NCBI GenBank assembly: GCA_002344215.1 | Contig: DDSV01000028.1 | Coordinates: forward strand, 6,051 to 70,050 | Source: Akkermansiaceae bacterium UBA2381 | GTDB taxonomy: Bacteria > Verrucomicrobiota > Verrucomicrobiia > Verrucomicrobiales > DEV007 | Direction: 5' to 3' | Length of the DNA: 64,000 nucleotides | Shown: piece by piece, positions 24,113 through 32,556 of the stretch | How positions within the stretch are numbered: the first letter of the stretch is position 1 | How the letters are laid out: every line of letters begins with the position of its first letter | Notes under the pieces: model-generated | Seen by the model: only the letters and a program-made list of their open reading frames with translations | The model's database searches: none | Told to the model about the DNA's origin: nothing | Position numbers and translations under genes: made by a program

Positions 24113-25183
24113 TTATCGGGGTAAAGTTTCCTGACTGTTGAGCAGGGCATCGTTGTGCAGATATTCGGCGACCTCGTGCTCCGAGAATCCGGTCCGGGCG
24201 GGGACGCTGGATCGCCAGCCTTCAAACTCGCGGATCTTGAGGCAGTGTTCGAAGTTCATCATTCCCTTGGTGACGCCTGTCTCGAGTTCGTGGTCGAGAC
24301 GTTTGAAGTCTCCCCGCCGAATCATGCCGGCAACGGAATCGTAGGGAAAAAGAACCTCGTGGATGGGGAAGCGGCGCTCCTGTTTTGCATCGAAGAGCAG
24401 TTGCTGGCACAGGATCATGCGCATCGAGTCAGCGAAGGAGAGCATGGCGTTTTCCATCCGTTCACTCGGGATGAGTTTGAGGAAGCGCTGAACGGTCTGG
24501 GCCGCAGAGGAGGTGTGCATCGTGGCGATGACGACGTGTCCGGTCTCGGCCGCCTGCATCGCAATCTCGGCCGTGGTCGCGTCGCGAATTTCCCCGATCA
24601 TGATCACATCGGGTGCCTGGCGCAGAGAAGCGCGGAGCGACTGTCCGAAGTCGAGTTCGTCGGATCCCATCTCCCGCTGGGTGATGAGCGAGGGCAGGTT
24701 GGTGGGGAGGATATATTCGATGGGGTCCTCAAAGGTGATGATGTGTTCACGCTTGCGCTCCGCCCGTGCTTTGATCATGGAGGCGATCGTGGTCGATTTG
24801 CCTGAACCGGTGGCGCCGCAGATGAGGAAGAGTCCGTTCTCCGCTTCGAGATAGGCTTTGAGAGCCTGGGGGGGCAGGGAAATTTGCTGCGGCGTCGGGA
24901 TGTGATTGGGGAGGAGACGCATGACCCAGCGAAGCCGTCCACGGGTCACGAGTTGATTGACCCGGAAACGAAGCTGTCCGATTTGCATCGCATAGTCGAG
25001 CGTTCCCGGCCTGACTTCCTGTGCCTGCTCAGGCTGGTAGATGAAGGAGTCGACGACGAGTTCGCCATTCATCTTGTAGGAGAGCTGCTCCCACGGAGTG
25101 ATGTAGAAGTCACTGATGTTGTACTTCTGCGCGAGGTGCAGGATCCGGTTACCCAGAGGACTTCTTTCGTCGATGCCTTGCAT
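24113..25183 (-). CDS. pilT: Type IV pilus retraction-type ATPase (PilT/PilU family)
   Basis: The protein has 356 residues, the usual length for PilT. It carries Walker A GATGSGKST (123-131), the Asp box HIITFEDPIEYIL, Walker B RQAPDVIMIGEIRD and the His box GHVVIATMHTSSAAQTVQRFL. The C-terminal AxxxIRxGD-like segment (VAGMIRRGDFKRLDHELETG) corresponds to the retraction motif region of PilT. There is no Cys4 zinc site, which separates it from pilB at 12649. A retraction motor implies twitching or DNA uptake capacity. It is second in the unit, after the modular pilin. Confidence 0.92.
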   Translation of the reverse strand: MQGIDERSPLGNRILHLAQKYNISDFYITPWEQLSYKMNGELVVDSFIYQPEQAQEVRPGTLDYAMQIGQLRFRVNQLVTRGRLRWVMRLLPNHIPTPQQISLPPQALKAYLEAENGLFLICGATGSGKSTTIASMIKARAERKREHIITFEDPIEYILPTNLPSLITQREMGSDELDFGQSLRASLRQAPDVIMIGEIRDATTAEIAMQAAETGHVVIATMHTSSAAQTVQRFLKLIPSERMENAMLSFADSMRMILCQQLLFDAKQERRFPIHEVLFPYDSVAGMIRRGDFKRLDHELETGVTKGMMNFEHCLKIREFEGWRSSVPARTGFSEHEVAEYLHNDALLNSQETLPR

Positions 25184-25231
25184 GTTTCCTGATGACTGAG
25201 AGTTTCGGTGGAAGGGGAGGGTGAAATGGTT

Positions 25232-26743
25232 TCAGCGGGGAAGGAAGGTGCCAAGTAGTTCGCCCCGGCCCGTAGCCCCCTCGTAGACGTGGAACTGACT
25301 TTTGCTCGAAAAGCCGAATGAGTCCGTCGATCCGAACTCAAGTTGAATGCGGTAGTTCACCCCGTTGATCTGAAGCGGGATGTTCTGAGTCAGGTTTGTG
25401 ATTTTGACATAGTCCGCACTTGCCTGGGCGTCATCAGGATCGTTTTCGGTGTTAATAAGATCGAGGTTGAGATTGAAACTGATGACGGCTCCCCGGTCAG
25501 GGAGATTCAGTTGAATCCGAAGAGCGACTCCGGTGGCGTGGGAGTCATAGAAACTTGATCCGTTGTGATAAAAGAACTCGCCGAGACTGAATTTCTGGCC
25601 AGGGGGGATGTTGGAGAAGCCCTTCCCGTTGAAAGTGAGCACATTGGGTTCACCCGAGTTGATGGGTTCGCCATCAAGGACGTAGACCGGATTTCCATGA
25701 GCAAAGCGGTCGTCTGAGTTGGTGATTTCGTAGGAGAGAGTGGGACCCCCAACCGGAGAGTGAAAATTTCCATCGACATCGCCGCTAAGGCTTTCCGGAA
25801 CCGGGTAGTAGTAGCTCGATTTCTCAGAACTATCCCGGTAGTTGGCGGTGTCCTTCGTCAGGAACTGCGCCTTCAACTGGGTGTTCATGGGGACGGACAC
25901 GGGCCCGGTGTAGGAGGTCCAGTTTCCGGTTCCAAGTTGATAGATGATTTTCGCAATGTCAGAGGAGGGGGTGTTGGTGATCCCCACCATGAGAGGAAAG
26001 TCTTTCTCGGGGTGGGCGCCGGCCACCTTGTCAAACTGCGGGGTCGGCAGTTGTGGAATCTGAGGCGGAGCGGGAGGGGTGGGGCCGGTCCCCGGATCTG
26101 TCGGGGGCGGCGTCGGGGGAGTGACAGGAGTTCCCGGGGTGGAGTCCTGGATTCCGGGATTTGTGGCAAAGGTGTTGGGGCCTTTCGGGGCGTTCGGATT
26201 TACGGTGGCCCCATGGTCCCAGACCCATCCGGAGTTTTTGGCATAGTTCACCGCTCCGTGGGAGCGGGTCTCGATGACGGCGGCACTTTCTGCCAGGTTT
26301 TCATCGAGAACAAATTCGACTCCGTCACCGGTTGAGACGGTTTCGAAATGATTTTCGTTCGCCTGATAGACCGCGCGCAACTTCCAACTGTCCCCGGTAA
26401 CCGGTGTGGCGGTGATGCGGGGATCGATGAGACGACCTGAAGGAGCGCCGACGTGCAGGGTTTTGTCGCTCTTACTGCGGGTCGTCTTAAGCTTGGAGAG
26501 CACGTCATTCGGATCGGAGAGGGTATCAAGCGATCCTCCGTTGGAGAGGTAGACCCGAATGGCGGAGTTTAATGTCTGAACGTCTGTCTCGACCTTGCGG
26601 TGCTGGGTGTTCCGATAAACTCCGTTGACCGCAATGCTGCTGACCGTCGCAAGAATGCCGATAGCCGCGATGGTCAGAGTCATCTCGATGATACTGATCC
26701 CGGAGGTCCGGCACCGATGAGAGGCTGAGAGAGGAGAGCACAT
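25232..26743 (-). CDS. Modular minor pilin: prepilin N-terminus + Pro-rich linker + CHB_HEX-like + choice-of-anchor-K-like domain
   Basis: The protein has 503 residues. It starts with a prepilin leader (TSG then ISIIEMTLTIAAIGILATVSSIA, Glu at +5). A pilin body runs to about 185, then a Pro/Thr/Gly-rich hinge at about 195-235 (TPPTPPPTDPGTG). Residues 250-320 resemble the CHB_HEX/FN3-associated Ig-like module (IAKIIYQLGTGNWTSYTGPV, LKAQFLTKDTANY). Residues about 330-500 follow the choice-of-anchor K pattern (NVLTFNGKGFSNIPPGQKFSLGE, FYHNG, GVALRIQLNL). It leads the unit and diverges from the secretin gene. An exposed tip adhesin or carbohydrate-contacting subunit is plausible but inferred. 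No Shine-Dalgarno is evident. Confidence 0.82.
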   Translation of the reverse strand: MCSPLSASHRCRTSGISIIEMTLTIAAIGILATVSSIAVNGVYRNTQHRKVETDVQTLNSAIRVYLSNGGSLDTLSDPNDVLSKLKTTRSKSDKTLHVGAPSGRLIDPRITATPVTGDSWKLRAVYQANENHFETVSTGDGVEFVLDENLAESAAVIETRSHGAVNYAKNSGWVWDHGATVNPNAPKGPNTFATNPGIQDSTPGTPVTPPTPPPTDPGTGPTPPAPPQIPQLPTPQFDKVAGAHPEKDFPLMVGITNTPSSDIAKIIYQLGTGNWTSYTGPVSVPMNTQLKAQFLTKDTANYRDSSEKSSYYYPVPESLSGDVDGNFHSPVGGPTLSYEITNSDDRFAHGNPVYVLDGEPINSGEPNVLTFNGKGFSNIPPGQKFSLGEFFYHNGSSFYDSHATGVALRIQLNLPDRGAVISFNLNLDLINTENDPDDAQASADYVKITNLTQNIPLQINGVNYRIQLEFGSTDSFGFSSKSQFHVYEGATGRGELLGTFLPR

Positions 26744-26889
26744 TAAAGGGGGAATCTATTCTGGTAATTTTATAAATTACTGAAAATATTAAAAAGATCA
26801 ATCTCGAAATATCTAATAATTATGAAATTTATTGTTGAACATAAATTTTTCTTAATTATAATGGGTATCGTAATTACAATATTACCGTC
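26744..26889. promoter_or_regulatory. AT-rich divergent pilus promoter region
   Basis: The 146-base spacer between the modular pilin and secretin genes is strikingly AT-rich against GC-rich flanks. A clear plus-strand promoter is inside (26835-26862). I could not assign a single good minus-strand -35/-10 pair. Shared control of both divergent transcripts is likely. Confidence 0.6.
26835..26862 (+). promoter_or_regulatory. Sigma-70-type promoter of the secretin gene
   Basis: TTGAAC (26835-26840) and a consensus TATAAT (26857-26862) with a 16-base spacer. The expected transcription start is about 20 bases before the secretin ATG, leaving a very short leader without a visible Shine-Dalgarno. 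Confidence 0.7.
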
Positions 26890-29265
26890 ATGAAAAACAC
26901 ACTTCTTGTTCTAACCCTTGCAGCGCTTTTCGGTGCGCCTTCCGCTCATGCCCAGATCGGGCAGCAGATGGCGCTTCTGAATTCGCCTGCCTATGAAGCG
27001 GCTGCGGACCCACTCCGTAACGCTCCTCCTCGCCAGTACAACTTTTCCAAAGCGGTGCTGAGTGATGTCATGCGCTTGATGGCCGAGGATGCCGGAATCG
27101 GCTTCTTCGGATTGCCTGAAGGCGTCAACAGTGGCGAAAACCTCGTCACCTTCACCCTCAATGCCAGCCCCTTCATGGCGCTTGAGACGCTTGCAAAAGC
27201 GAATGGAGTTGCCCTGATCCATGACAACGGGATCTGGTATCTCCGTCCCGCTGACGACCAGGAGCTGATCGGGCGCATTTATGAAATCAATTATAATGCC
27301 CAGGAGCTGGTGACCAAGAACACCCAGTCGGCCGCGTCTTCGTCGGGTTCGAGTTCGGGTTCCTCCGGAGGGGGAACGTCCGGTTCGGGTCTCAATCTTC
27401 AGGGGTCGCCGGACTTCTTTGTCACTGAACCGTCGCGCATTCTCGAGGACATCCAGAACATCCTCGATATCCCGACCACCGGGGGCAATGCCTCGTTCGC
27501 TCCGACCGCCTCGGTGGACAGCGTTTCCCAGCTCTCTCTGGGAGGTTTCCAGGGCCAGCCGGATCTCGTCGTTCGCCCGACAAACCGCAGCAACGGGGAC
27601 AGCGCTGAAGGCTCCAACAGCGTCCAGTCGAAAGTCATCTGGAACAGCGACTCCAATACCCTCTATGTGGTCGCCTCCCGTCAGCAGCATCAGTGGATCG
27701 AGGCCTACCTCGCCTCTGCGGACCGCCCCCAGCCGATGATCTCGGTGGAGGTGAAGTTCCTTGAAACGAGTCGTGACCCGAGCAGTGACCTTGGAATCGA
27801 CTGGAATGGCGCCCTCGGAGAAAACGGCCTTGATATCACCCTTTCCGACAATGCCGGCCCGATCAACCTCAATCAAATCTCGGGCTATTCCCTGCCGACG
27901 GCAGTGCTGAGCTACAGTGATCTGACCTTGAAACTTCGGTCCATCTTCGAAGACCGCAAAACGAGGACGGTTTCCTATCCCCGCATGGTGACTCTCGACA
28001 ACCGGGAGGTGTCCTTCCGCAGCGTGGTGAACCAGCCTGTGCTCGGATCGAGTGCAAGCGCCAGCCTCGGGGCCGGAGCCACGGAGACATCATCCGTCGA
28101 ATATCTGCCCATCGGAACGGTCATCAACATCCTGCCGAAACGCATGGCGGGGAACAAAATCCTTCTGAATGTCTCGGTGACCGTTTCGGACATCATCGGC
28201 ACGGAGATCATCAACGGGAACCCTTTCCCGATCGCGACCTCACGGGTCTACACCGCCCCTCTCACCGTGCAGAGCGGATACACCGTTGCCATCAGCGGGC
28301 TCGATGCAGCGAGGATGGATGACACCCAGACCGGCTTGCCCATTCTCGGCAGGCTGCCCGTGATCGGATACGCATTCAAGAACCGGAAGCAGGACCGCTC
28401 GCGGCAGCATCTCATGATGCTGATCACTCCGGTCGCGCTCGACAGCGGAACCGAGGGGCTCACGAAGAAGCCGATCACCCGCGAACCCTGGAAAGCGGCA
28501 GCGGTGGAGGCCGACTACTCCAAGTCGCCGGTCTACGAAACGCTTACTTCCCAGGAGAGGCTTCAGGCGATGCCGATCGGTGACGTTCCGGAGTTCAATG
28601 ATCCCATCACTGAGCGGAAGTCGAATCATACCTTTGGTAAACCCGGAGCTGAGGCCCCGGCTCCGCTTGAGGCGGGTGTTACCGAGTTGGTGATCGGTTC
28701 CAAGGCGACGGCGTCAGCCGAGCGAATGGATGCCCCTTCGATCCCCGAAGTGGATCCCATTCTCGATCTCGCTCCGGTGCCCTCCGCACTGAACACTCCA
28801 GTGACGGTATCCGAGGCTCCGCCTGCTGCTTCGGTGGAGGCGGAAACAGCTCCAGAAGCTGCCCCTGCACCGGTTGCTGCAGCCACCGTCCCTTCTAAGG
28901 ATGAAAAGGCCGGAGCGTCCGAAAAAGGAAAGGACGAAGCCCCGACACCCACTCCGGTCGATGAGACCAAGCTTGCCTCGATCAAGTCGGGAATTGAAAA
29001 ACTGAAGAAGGAACTGGCCGGAGTGCCCGCAGGTGAAGGCAAGCTGTCTCCCGACGACGGTCAGTTGGTGGTCAATGTCTATGAGGGTTCACAGGATCTT
29101 TTGAATCAAGTTGATTCCGTCCGGGGAGACAAGACCCGCCCCCTTCAGGGCGAACTGGGAGACGCCTGGTGGGAACTCATCAATCTGAAAACTCAGGCGG
29201 TGAAGATGAGCCGACGCTCACCTGCAAGCCTGAACGTCGGAGCTGAAAAGGCAACGGCCCAATAA
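26890..29265 (+). CDS. pilQ: Type IV pilus secretin (PilQ) with long C-terminal extension
   Basis: The protein has 791 residues with a signal peptide (MKNTLLVLTLAALFGAPSAHA). Residues 50-120 form an STN-like N-terminal domain (FSKAVLSDVMRLMAEDAGIGF, FMALETLAKANGVALI). A Ser/Gly-rich linker (about 145-165) precedes secretin N1-like parts. The secretin core at about 280-525 includes MISVEVKFLETSRD, YPRMVTLDNREVSF and LPILGRLPVIGYAFKNR. Beyond it a 260-residue tail contains a Pro/Ala/Glu-rich stretch and a helical end (KSGIEKLKKELAGV, ELINLKTQAVKMSRR), unusual for PilQ. It forms the outer-membrane pore for the pilus. The pilMNOP-like genes lie on the opposite strand. Confidence 0.93.
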   Translation: MKNTLLVLTLAALFGAPSAHAQIGQQMALLNSPAYEAAADPLRNAPPRQYNFSKAVLSDVMRLMAEDAGIGFFGLPEGVNSGENLVTFTLNASPFMALETLAKANGVALIHDNGIWYLRPADDQELIGRIYEINYNAQELVTKNTQSAASSSGSSSGSSGGGTSGSGLNLQGSPDFFVTEPSRILEDIQNILDIPTTGGNASFAPTASVDSVSQLSLGGFQGQPDLVVRPTNRSNGDSAEGSNSVQSKVIWNSDSNTLYVVASRQQHQWIEAYLASADRPQPMISVEVKFLETSRDPSSDLGIDWNGALGENGLDITLSDNAGPINLNQISGYSLPTAVLSYSDLTLKLRSIFEDRKTRTVSYPRMVTLDNREVSFRSVVNQPVLGSSASASLGAGATETSSVEYLPIGTVINILPKRMAGNKILLNVSVTVSDIIGTEIINGNPFPIATSRVYTAPLTVQSGYTVAISGLDAARMDDTQTGLPILGRLPVIGYAFKNRKQDRSRQHLMMLITPVALDSGTEGLTKKPITREPWKAAAVEADYSKSPVYETLTSQERLQAMPIGDVPEFNDPITERKSNHTFGKPGAEAPAPLEAGVTELVIGSKATASAERMDAPSIPEVDPILDLAPVPSALNTPVTVSEAPPAASVEAETAPEAAPAPVAAATVPSKDEKAGASEKGKDEAPTPTPVDETKLASIKSGIEKLKKELAGVPAGEGKLSPDDGQLVVNVYEGSQDLLNQVDSVRGDKTRPLQGELGDAWWELINLKTQAVKMSRRSPASLNVGAEKATAQ

Positions 29266-29300
29266 ATTTCCGAATCTTTCGGGGAAAACAAGAAGTGGAT

Positions 29301-29338
29301 GGCTGTCCTGTGGCGGGTGCTGCAGGGCAGCCTTTCTG
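29301..29338 (+). terminator. Intrinsic terminator of the secretin gene
   Basis: GGCTGTCCTG pairs with CAGGGCAGCC (one G:U wobble) around a 12-base loop, followed by TTTCTGTTT. It sits 36 bases past the stop and abuts the IS481-type fragment. Confidence 0.65.
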
Positions 29339-29528
29339 TTTCGGGGCGCGACTGCGATCCGTCAGCCCCTCGGGGCCAGATTGCTCGTAGCGACCGATCC
29401 ATTTGTTGGCGGTCTTTCTGGTAATACCGAAGCGCTCGCCCAGTTCCTTGACGGTGAACTCGCCGCCCCTGGGCGAGAAGGACAAATTGGAGACGTCGTT
29501 CCATTGGGGCGGGTGTTTTCCAGGGCAT
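29332..29528 (-). pseudogene. IS481-family transposase N-terminal fragment, frameshifted
   Basis: Read on the minus strand, MPWKT...MERRLQFVLLAQG lies in one frame, and ELGERFGITRKTANKWIGRY followed by GLTDRSRAPK in another, the standard start and helix-turn-helix of IS481-type transposases. A frameshift lies between them near 29475. After RAPK homology stops at the secretin terminator, so the DDE catalytic domain is gone. Just outside the start, TGTCACCCATGTCCCCGG and a degenerate second copy (29549-29595) look like remains of an IS end. It is a non-functional relic. Confidence 0.75.
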
Positions 29529-29678
29529 TCGCCCCGAAAGTGTCACCCATGTCCCCGGTCACGGTGTTACCTGTGTCGCTGGTTCATACCCGAGGGGCGC
29601 GCCAATGCGCTGGCGTTATACCCGCATATAGGGAGGAATCGGGATTGCTTGACTCTTGCTCCAAGTTCAAATCCTGAC

Positions 29679-30806
29679 CTAACCCTTATCCAGTCCGAAG
29701 CGCAGGTCGTCCAGCACGATCTGCCAGCCATGTTCAGGTGTGATGCGCAGTCGGGTGACGCCTTCAATCATCGGCGCATAGGTCACCGGGCCCAATGCGG
29801 ACAGGGCAATTCGGTCCGTCATCAGCAAATCGTCGCCCTGCCAGGCCTCGATGATGGCAATCTGGCCCTCGGCTTTGCTCCAGGCCAGGCTGAGTTCCAT
29901 GCTGTAAAGGTCGAAACCTTCCTCCCGGCTGATCTCGCCGGGCATCAAGTTGGTGGTGTAGGCGGTAAAATGGCCCGAGGTGATTCCGTTCACATAGCCC
30001 TGGCTGCCCGACGTGAAGTTGCGCAAGATTGCATTCAGGTCTTTCCAGTTCAGGCCCTTATATCCCGAGGGCAGTTTCATCAGGACATAGCCGGCGAATT
30101 CCTCGAAACTGGCCAAGCCATCGGTCGGGCTGATCCGGTGCCGGTCATCCAGCTTGCCAAGGTGGACCGGGTTGGGTCCCACCGTGAGATTCACTCGAAT
30201 CTCTCCGGCTGTCAAAACCGCCGGGCCCTCCCCGCACTGCAGGCGAAAAGGCTGACCGGGCTGAACCGACACCGCGTCGGTCTCGACTTCACGCTGGATG
30301 ATCACCAGCCGGGCCGGGGCGTCGCCGCCCCAGATGCCAGTCACACTCAGAACCGGGGCCAGCCCGATCGGCCGCAGCGATGTCGTCATGCGCAGTCCGG
30401 TTGAGCCTTCGGGTTCCGCGACGATCTCAATGGTCTGGGACTTGTTGTCGCTTAGACACTCCCAGTCAGGCGGCACCACCACCTCGAAGACATAGGTCCC
30501 CGGGAGGCGAATCGCGGCCTCGTCCAGGTCGATTCGGGTCTTGAAGTTGGCGTAGCCGTTGGAGTTCGACAAAGCAATGGTCTGCGCCACGCCATCGCGG
30601 ATGAGGCCAGTGTGGATGCCCGAAAGCGGGTCATCCCCCATATCGTAAACACCGTTGCGGTTGCGGTCGCGAAACACAAAACTCGACAGGTTGTTATCGC
30701 CCTGCACACTGGCCCAGTCGTCTTGCGCCCCATATAGGAGTTCTCGCGGTGATTGAGCCTTGGCAGGCGGGACGACCAAAAGCAACAGTAGAATGAAGGG
30801 GCGCAT
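29679..30806 (-). CDS. Exported SdrD B-like domain protein
   Basis: The protein has 375 residues with a signal peptide (MRPFILLLLLVVPPAKAQS). Residues 38-150 match an SdrD B-type repeat: SSFVFRDRNRNGVYDMGDDP, GYANFKT, YVFEVVVPPDWE; the D-x-N-x-N-G-x-Y-D segment is the calcium-site motif. The rest is beta-rich (about 150-375: LNWKDLNAILRNFTSGSQGY, YAPMIEGVTRLRITPEHGW) and unrecognised. No sorting signal or transmembrane anchor is seen, so secretion to periplasm or outside is likely. It lies in the accessory island, opposite to the secretin gene. Confidence 0.72.
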   Translation of the reverse strand: MRPFILLLLLVVPPAKAQSPRELLYGAQDDWASVQGDNNLSSFVFRDRNRNGVYDMGDDPLSGIHTGLIRDGVAQTIALSNSNGYANFKTRIDLDEAAIRLPGTYVFEVVVPPDWECLSDNKSQTIEIVAEPEGSTGLRMTTSLRPIGLAPVLSVTGIWGGDAPARLVIIQREVETDAVSVQPGQPFRLQCGEGPAVLTAGEIRVNLTVGPNPVHLGKLDDRHRISPTDGLASFEEFAGYVLMKLPSGYKGLNWKDLNAILRNFTSGSQGYVNGITSGHFTAYTTNLMPGEISREEGFDLYSMELSLAWSKAEGQIAIIEAWQGDDLLMTDRIALSALGPVTYAPMIEGVTRLRITPEHGWQIVLDDLRFGLDKG

Positions 30807-31104
30807 CGTTTCGTTTCGGGGAATGTCCTTTTTATATTCTTCCGCGTCCCTCCCGCCGGAGGGCCGGGGGCAAAGGGGCTCCGCAGAGAAGGAAGGCCTG
30901 AGTAAACTCGGGGAGTCAACGATTTTATGGTTAAATGCCGCGAACTATACTCGAAGGAGGCAAAAAATCGGGTTCCGACGGCACTGGCTCACGCTTTTGC
31001 TGGATTGCCTCCCATGTTTAAGGGTTCGACGATCCGGAGTGGGATTTTTCATTGACAGCTAATGTCTTTGAGCTGATCGCAAATTGAGGGAACTAACCTA
31101 AAAA
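30807..31104. other. Spacer between divergent island genes
   Basis: The 298 bases separate two divergent exported-protein genes. I see no reading frame with recognisable content. A TTGACA at 31052-31057 has no good -10 partner at the right distance. A GAGGGA lies about 14 bases before the next ATG. Confidence 0.4.
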
Positions 31105-31998
31105 ATGCGATCCACGATGAAAAATTCAATCACTCCCATCATCTCTGTCTGTGGACTTATAGCGCTGTTGACCTGGGCCGGGGTAGGCGTGGGTGGGGAC
31201 TCCAAAGGGGTTCTGGACGGCAAAGACGTCCAATCTTTCATTGAGCCGGCGGTTTCCTCCGTCAACGGTAAGGTCGATGCCTTCTATGGCGACGTGAACG
31301 GGGAGGATACCTATGGTTTGGGGGCCATTATCTCGCTGCCGATGGGTGAACGGTATGGCTTCCAGTTCGATTCCCTCTACGCAAACGCCTATGACAATGA
31401 CGTCTACGGTCTCGGTGGGCATTTCTTTACCCGTCGCCCCGATGCGGGTCTTTTGGGGCTGGCCTTCTCCATGTCCGAGAGCAACGACTACAGCGACGGC
31501 CTAATCGGCGTGGAAGGGGAGCGCTATTTCGATAAAGTGACCCTGGGCGGTTTTGTCGGTTACAATAACTTCGACACGCACATCATTCCTGTCTTCAACC
31601 CCGGGGTCGCCAATGAAAACGACTACTTGGCAGCGCGCCTCTATGCCGCGATCTACCCGACTGACGATCTGATGATCAGGCTGGAGTATCAGAATCGCTT
31701 TGATCTGAATTTTTTCATCGCTAACGTCGAATACCAGACTCCGATCCGTGGGCTCTCGTTGTTTGCCGACGGGGGACTTGGTGAAAACGGCTATTCCCAC
31801 TTGCTCGGCGGCGTCCGTATCTATTTTGGTGGCGACAAGTCACTCAAGGATAAACATCGTAAGGATGACCCAAGCAACATTCTGACTGACTTTATCAATA
31901 CCGGATTCATCGGTGGTTCCAATAACGCGGGCGGCGGCGGCAACACTAACGGGAACAACGGGAACAACGGGAACATCGAGAACCCCCTCCGCGACTAG
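31105..31998 (+). CDS. Outer-membrane beta-barrel candidate with Gly/Asn-rich tail
   Basis: The protein has 297 residues with a signal peptide-like start (ITPIISVCGLIALLTWAGVGVGG). The body is a series of amphipathic strands with aromatic girdle residues: VDAFYGDVNGEDTYGLGAI, GFQFDSLYANAYDNDVYGLG, VTLGGFVGYNNF, LSLFADGGLGENGY, HLLGGVRIYFG. This pattern suggests an 8-10 strand barrel. A charged linker leads to a low-complexity tail (GGGGNTNGNNGNNGN) after the last strand, unusual because barrels normally end at an aromatic residue. The ATG at 31117 is a possible alternative start. The function is unknown. Confidence 0.65.
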   Translation: MRSTMKNSITPIISVCGLIALLTWAGVGVGGDSKGVLDGKDVQSFIEPAVSSVNGKVDAFYGDVNGEDTYGLGAIISLPMGERYGFQFDSLYANAYDNDVYGLGGHFFTRRPDAGLLGLAFSMSESNDYSDGLIGVEGERYFDKVTLGGFVGYNNFDTHIIPVFNPGVANENDYLAARLYAAIYPTDDLMIRLEYQNRFDLNFFIANVEYQTPIRGLSLFADGGLGENGYSHLLGGVRIYFGGDKSLKDKHRKDDPSNILTDFINTGFIGGSNNAGGGGNTNGNNGNNGNIENPLRD

Positions 31999-32030
31999 TG
32001 CTCTTATTCGCCCACTCCGCCGGGAAGTGA

Positions 32031-32056
32031 CCGGGGGTAAGTGAGATGGGGGCAAA
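32031..32056. repeat. Candidate IS/RAYT-associated motif
   Basis: The minus-strand reading TTTGCCCCCATCTCAC followed by TTACCCCCGG has a degenerate relative in the other orientation at 34384-34406 (TTTGCCCCCTCTTGTC, then TGACCCCG). These could be inverted ends of a decayed mobile element; the match is short. Confidence 0.3.
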
Positions 32057-32096
32057 AATCCCGATTGACTGTTCCCCATGCGCATAAAATTCGGCT

Positions 32097-32258
32097 ATGC
32101 CGCACGCGGCAATAAATGAATTCGACGATGCCTTGTATCTTGTAATGGCTCGAGGCAACCGCCTCGAGGCCATCGTCTTTAATGATTCAGATCGCAAGCT
32201 CTTCACCGAAACCTTCGCGGAAGCCTGCGAAATGACGGGGCGGGAAGTTTTCGCCTAG
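32097..32258 (+). pseudogene. REP-associated tyrosine transposase (RAYT/Y1_Tnp) fragment
   Basis: The 53-codon frame starts MPHAAINEFDDALYLVMARG and continues NRLEAIVFNDSDRKLFTETF, the hallmark N-terminus of RAYT transposases. It ends at TAG after GREVFA, where family members usually have Trp (W-V-L-M-x-N-H-Y-H); a TGG to TAG change would explain the stop. The following reading does not recover the HUH motif, so the catalytic domain is lost. Full-length RAYTs are about 200-320 residues. Confidence 0.75.
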
Positions 32259-32556
32259 GTGGCCCCGCCTGGGGCCTGATGCATTATCCCTTTTTTGGGA
32301 CGGGATCCGGGTTCCTTAAAACGCGAGCGGTTTCGCGAAGTATGACGATTGCCCGCCTCTCCGGGTGTGCCCATGAAGCGTCGGAATAGGGTTCGGGGGC
32401 TCAGTGGCAACAGGATCCTATCAGGCGCCAGGAGCCTTGGTGTCGAATCCGAGCTTGATGTTGATCTCAGGTTTGGTACGGTCAGCCTCGGAAGTTGCTT
32501 TTCCTGTGCTTGCGTCCGTGGTCCCCTTTGACTTTTTCAGCGCAAGACGTCCACCA
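32259..32556. other. Spacer between RAYT fragment and glycosyltransferase
   Basis: The 298 bases hold no recognisable gene. The glycosyltransferase frame is open from 32404, but the first 51 codons (before 32557) read as unrelated sequence. A CGCG-rich imperfect hairpin near 32320-32338 is visible. The stretch is probably decayed mobile-element DNA. Confidence 0.4.

Noticed and set aside
31052..31080. Promoter for the barrel gene (TTGACA at 31052)
   Set aside because: No acceptable -10 hexamer occurs 16-18 bases downstream.
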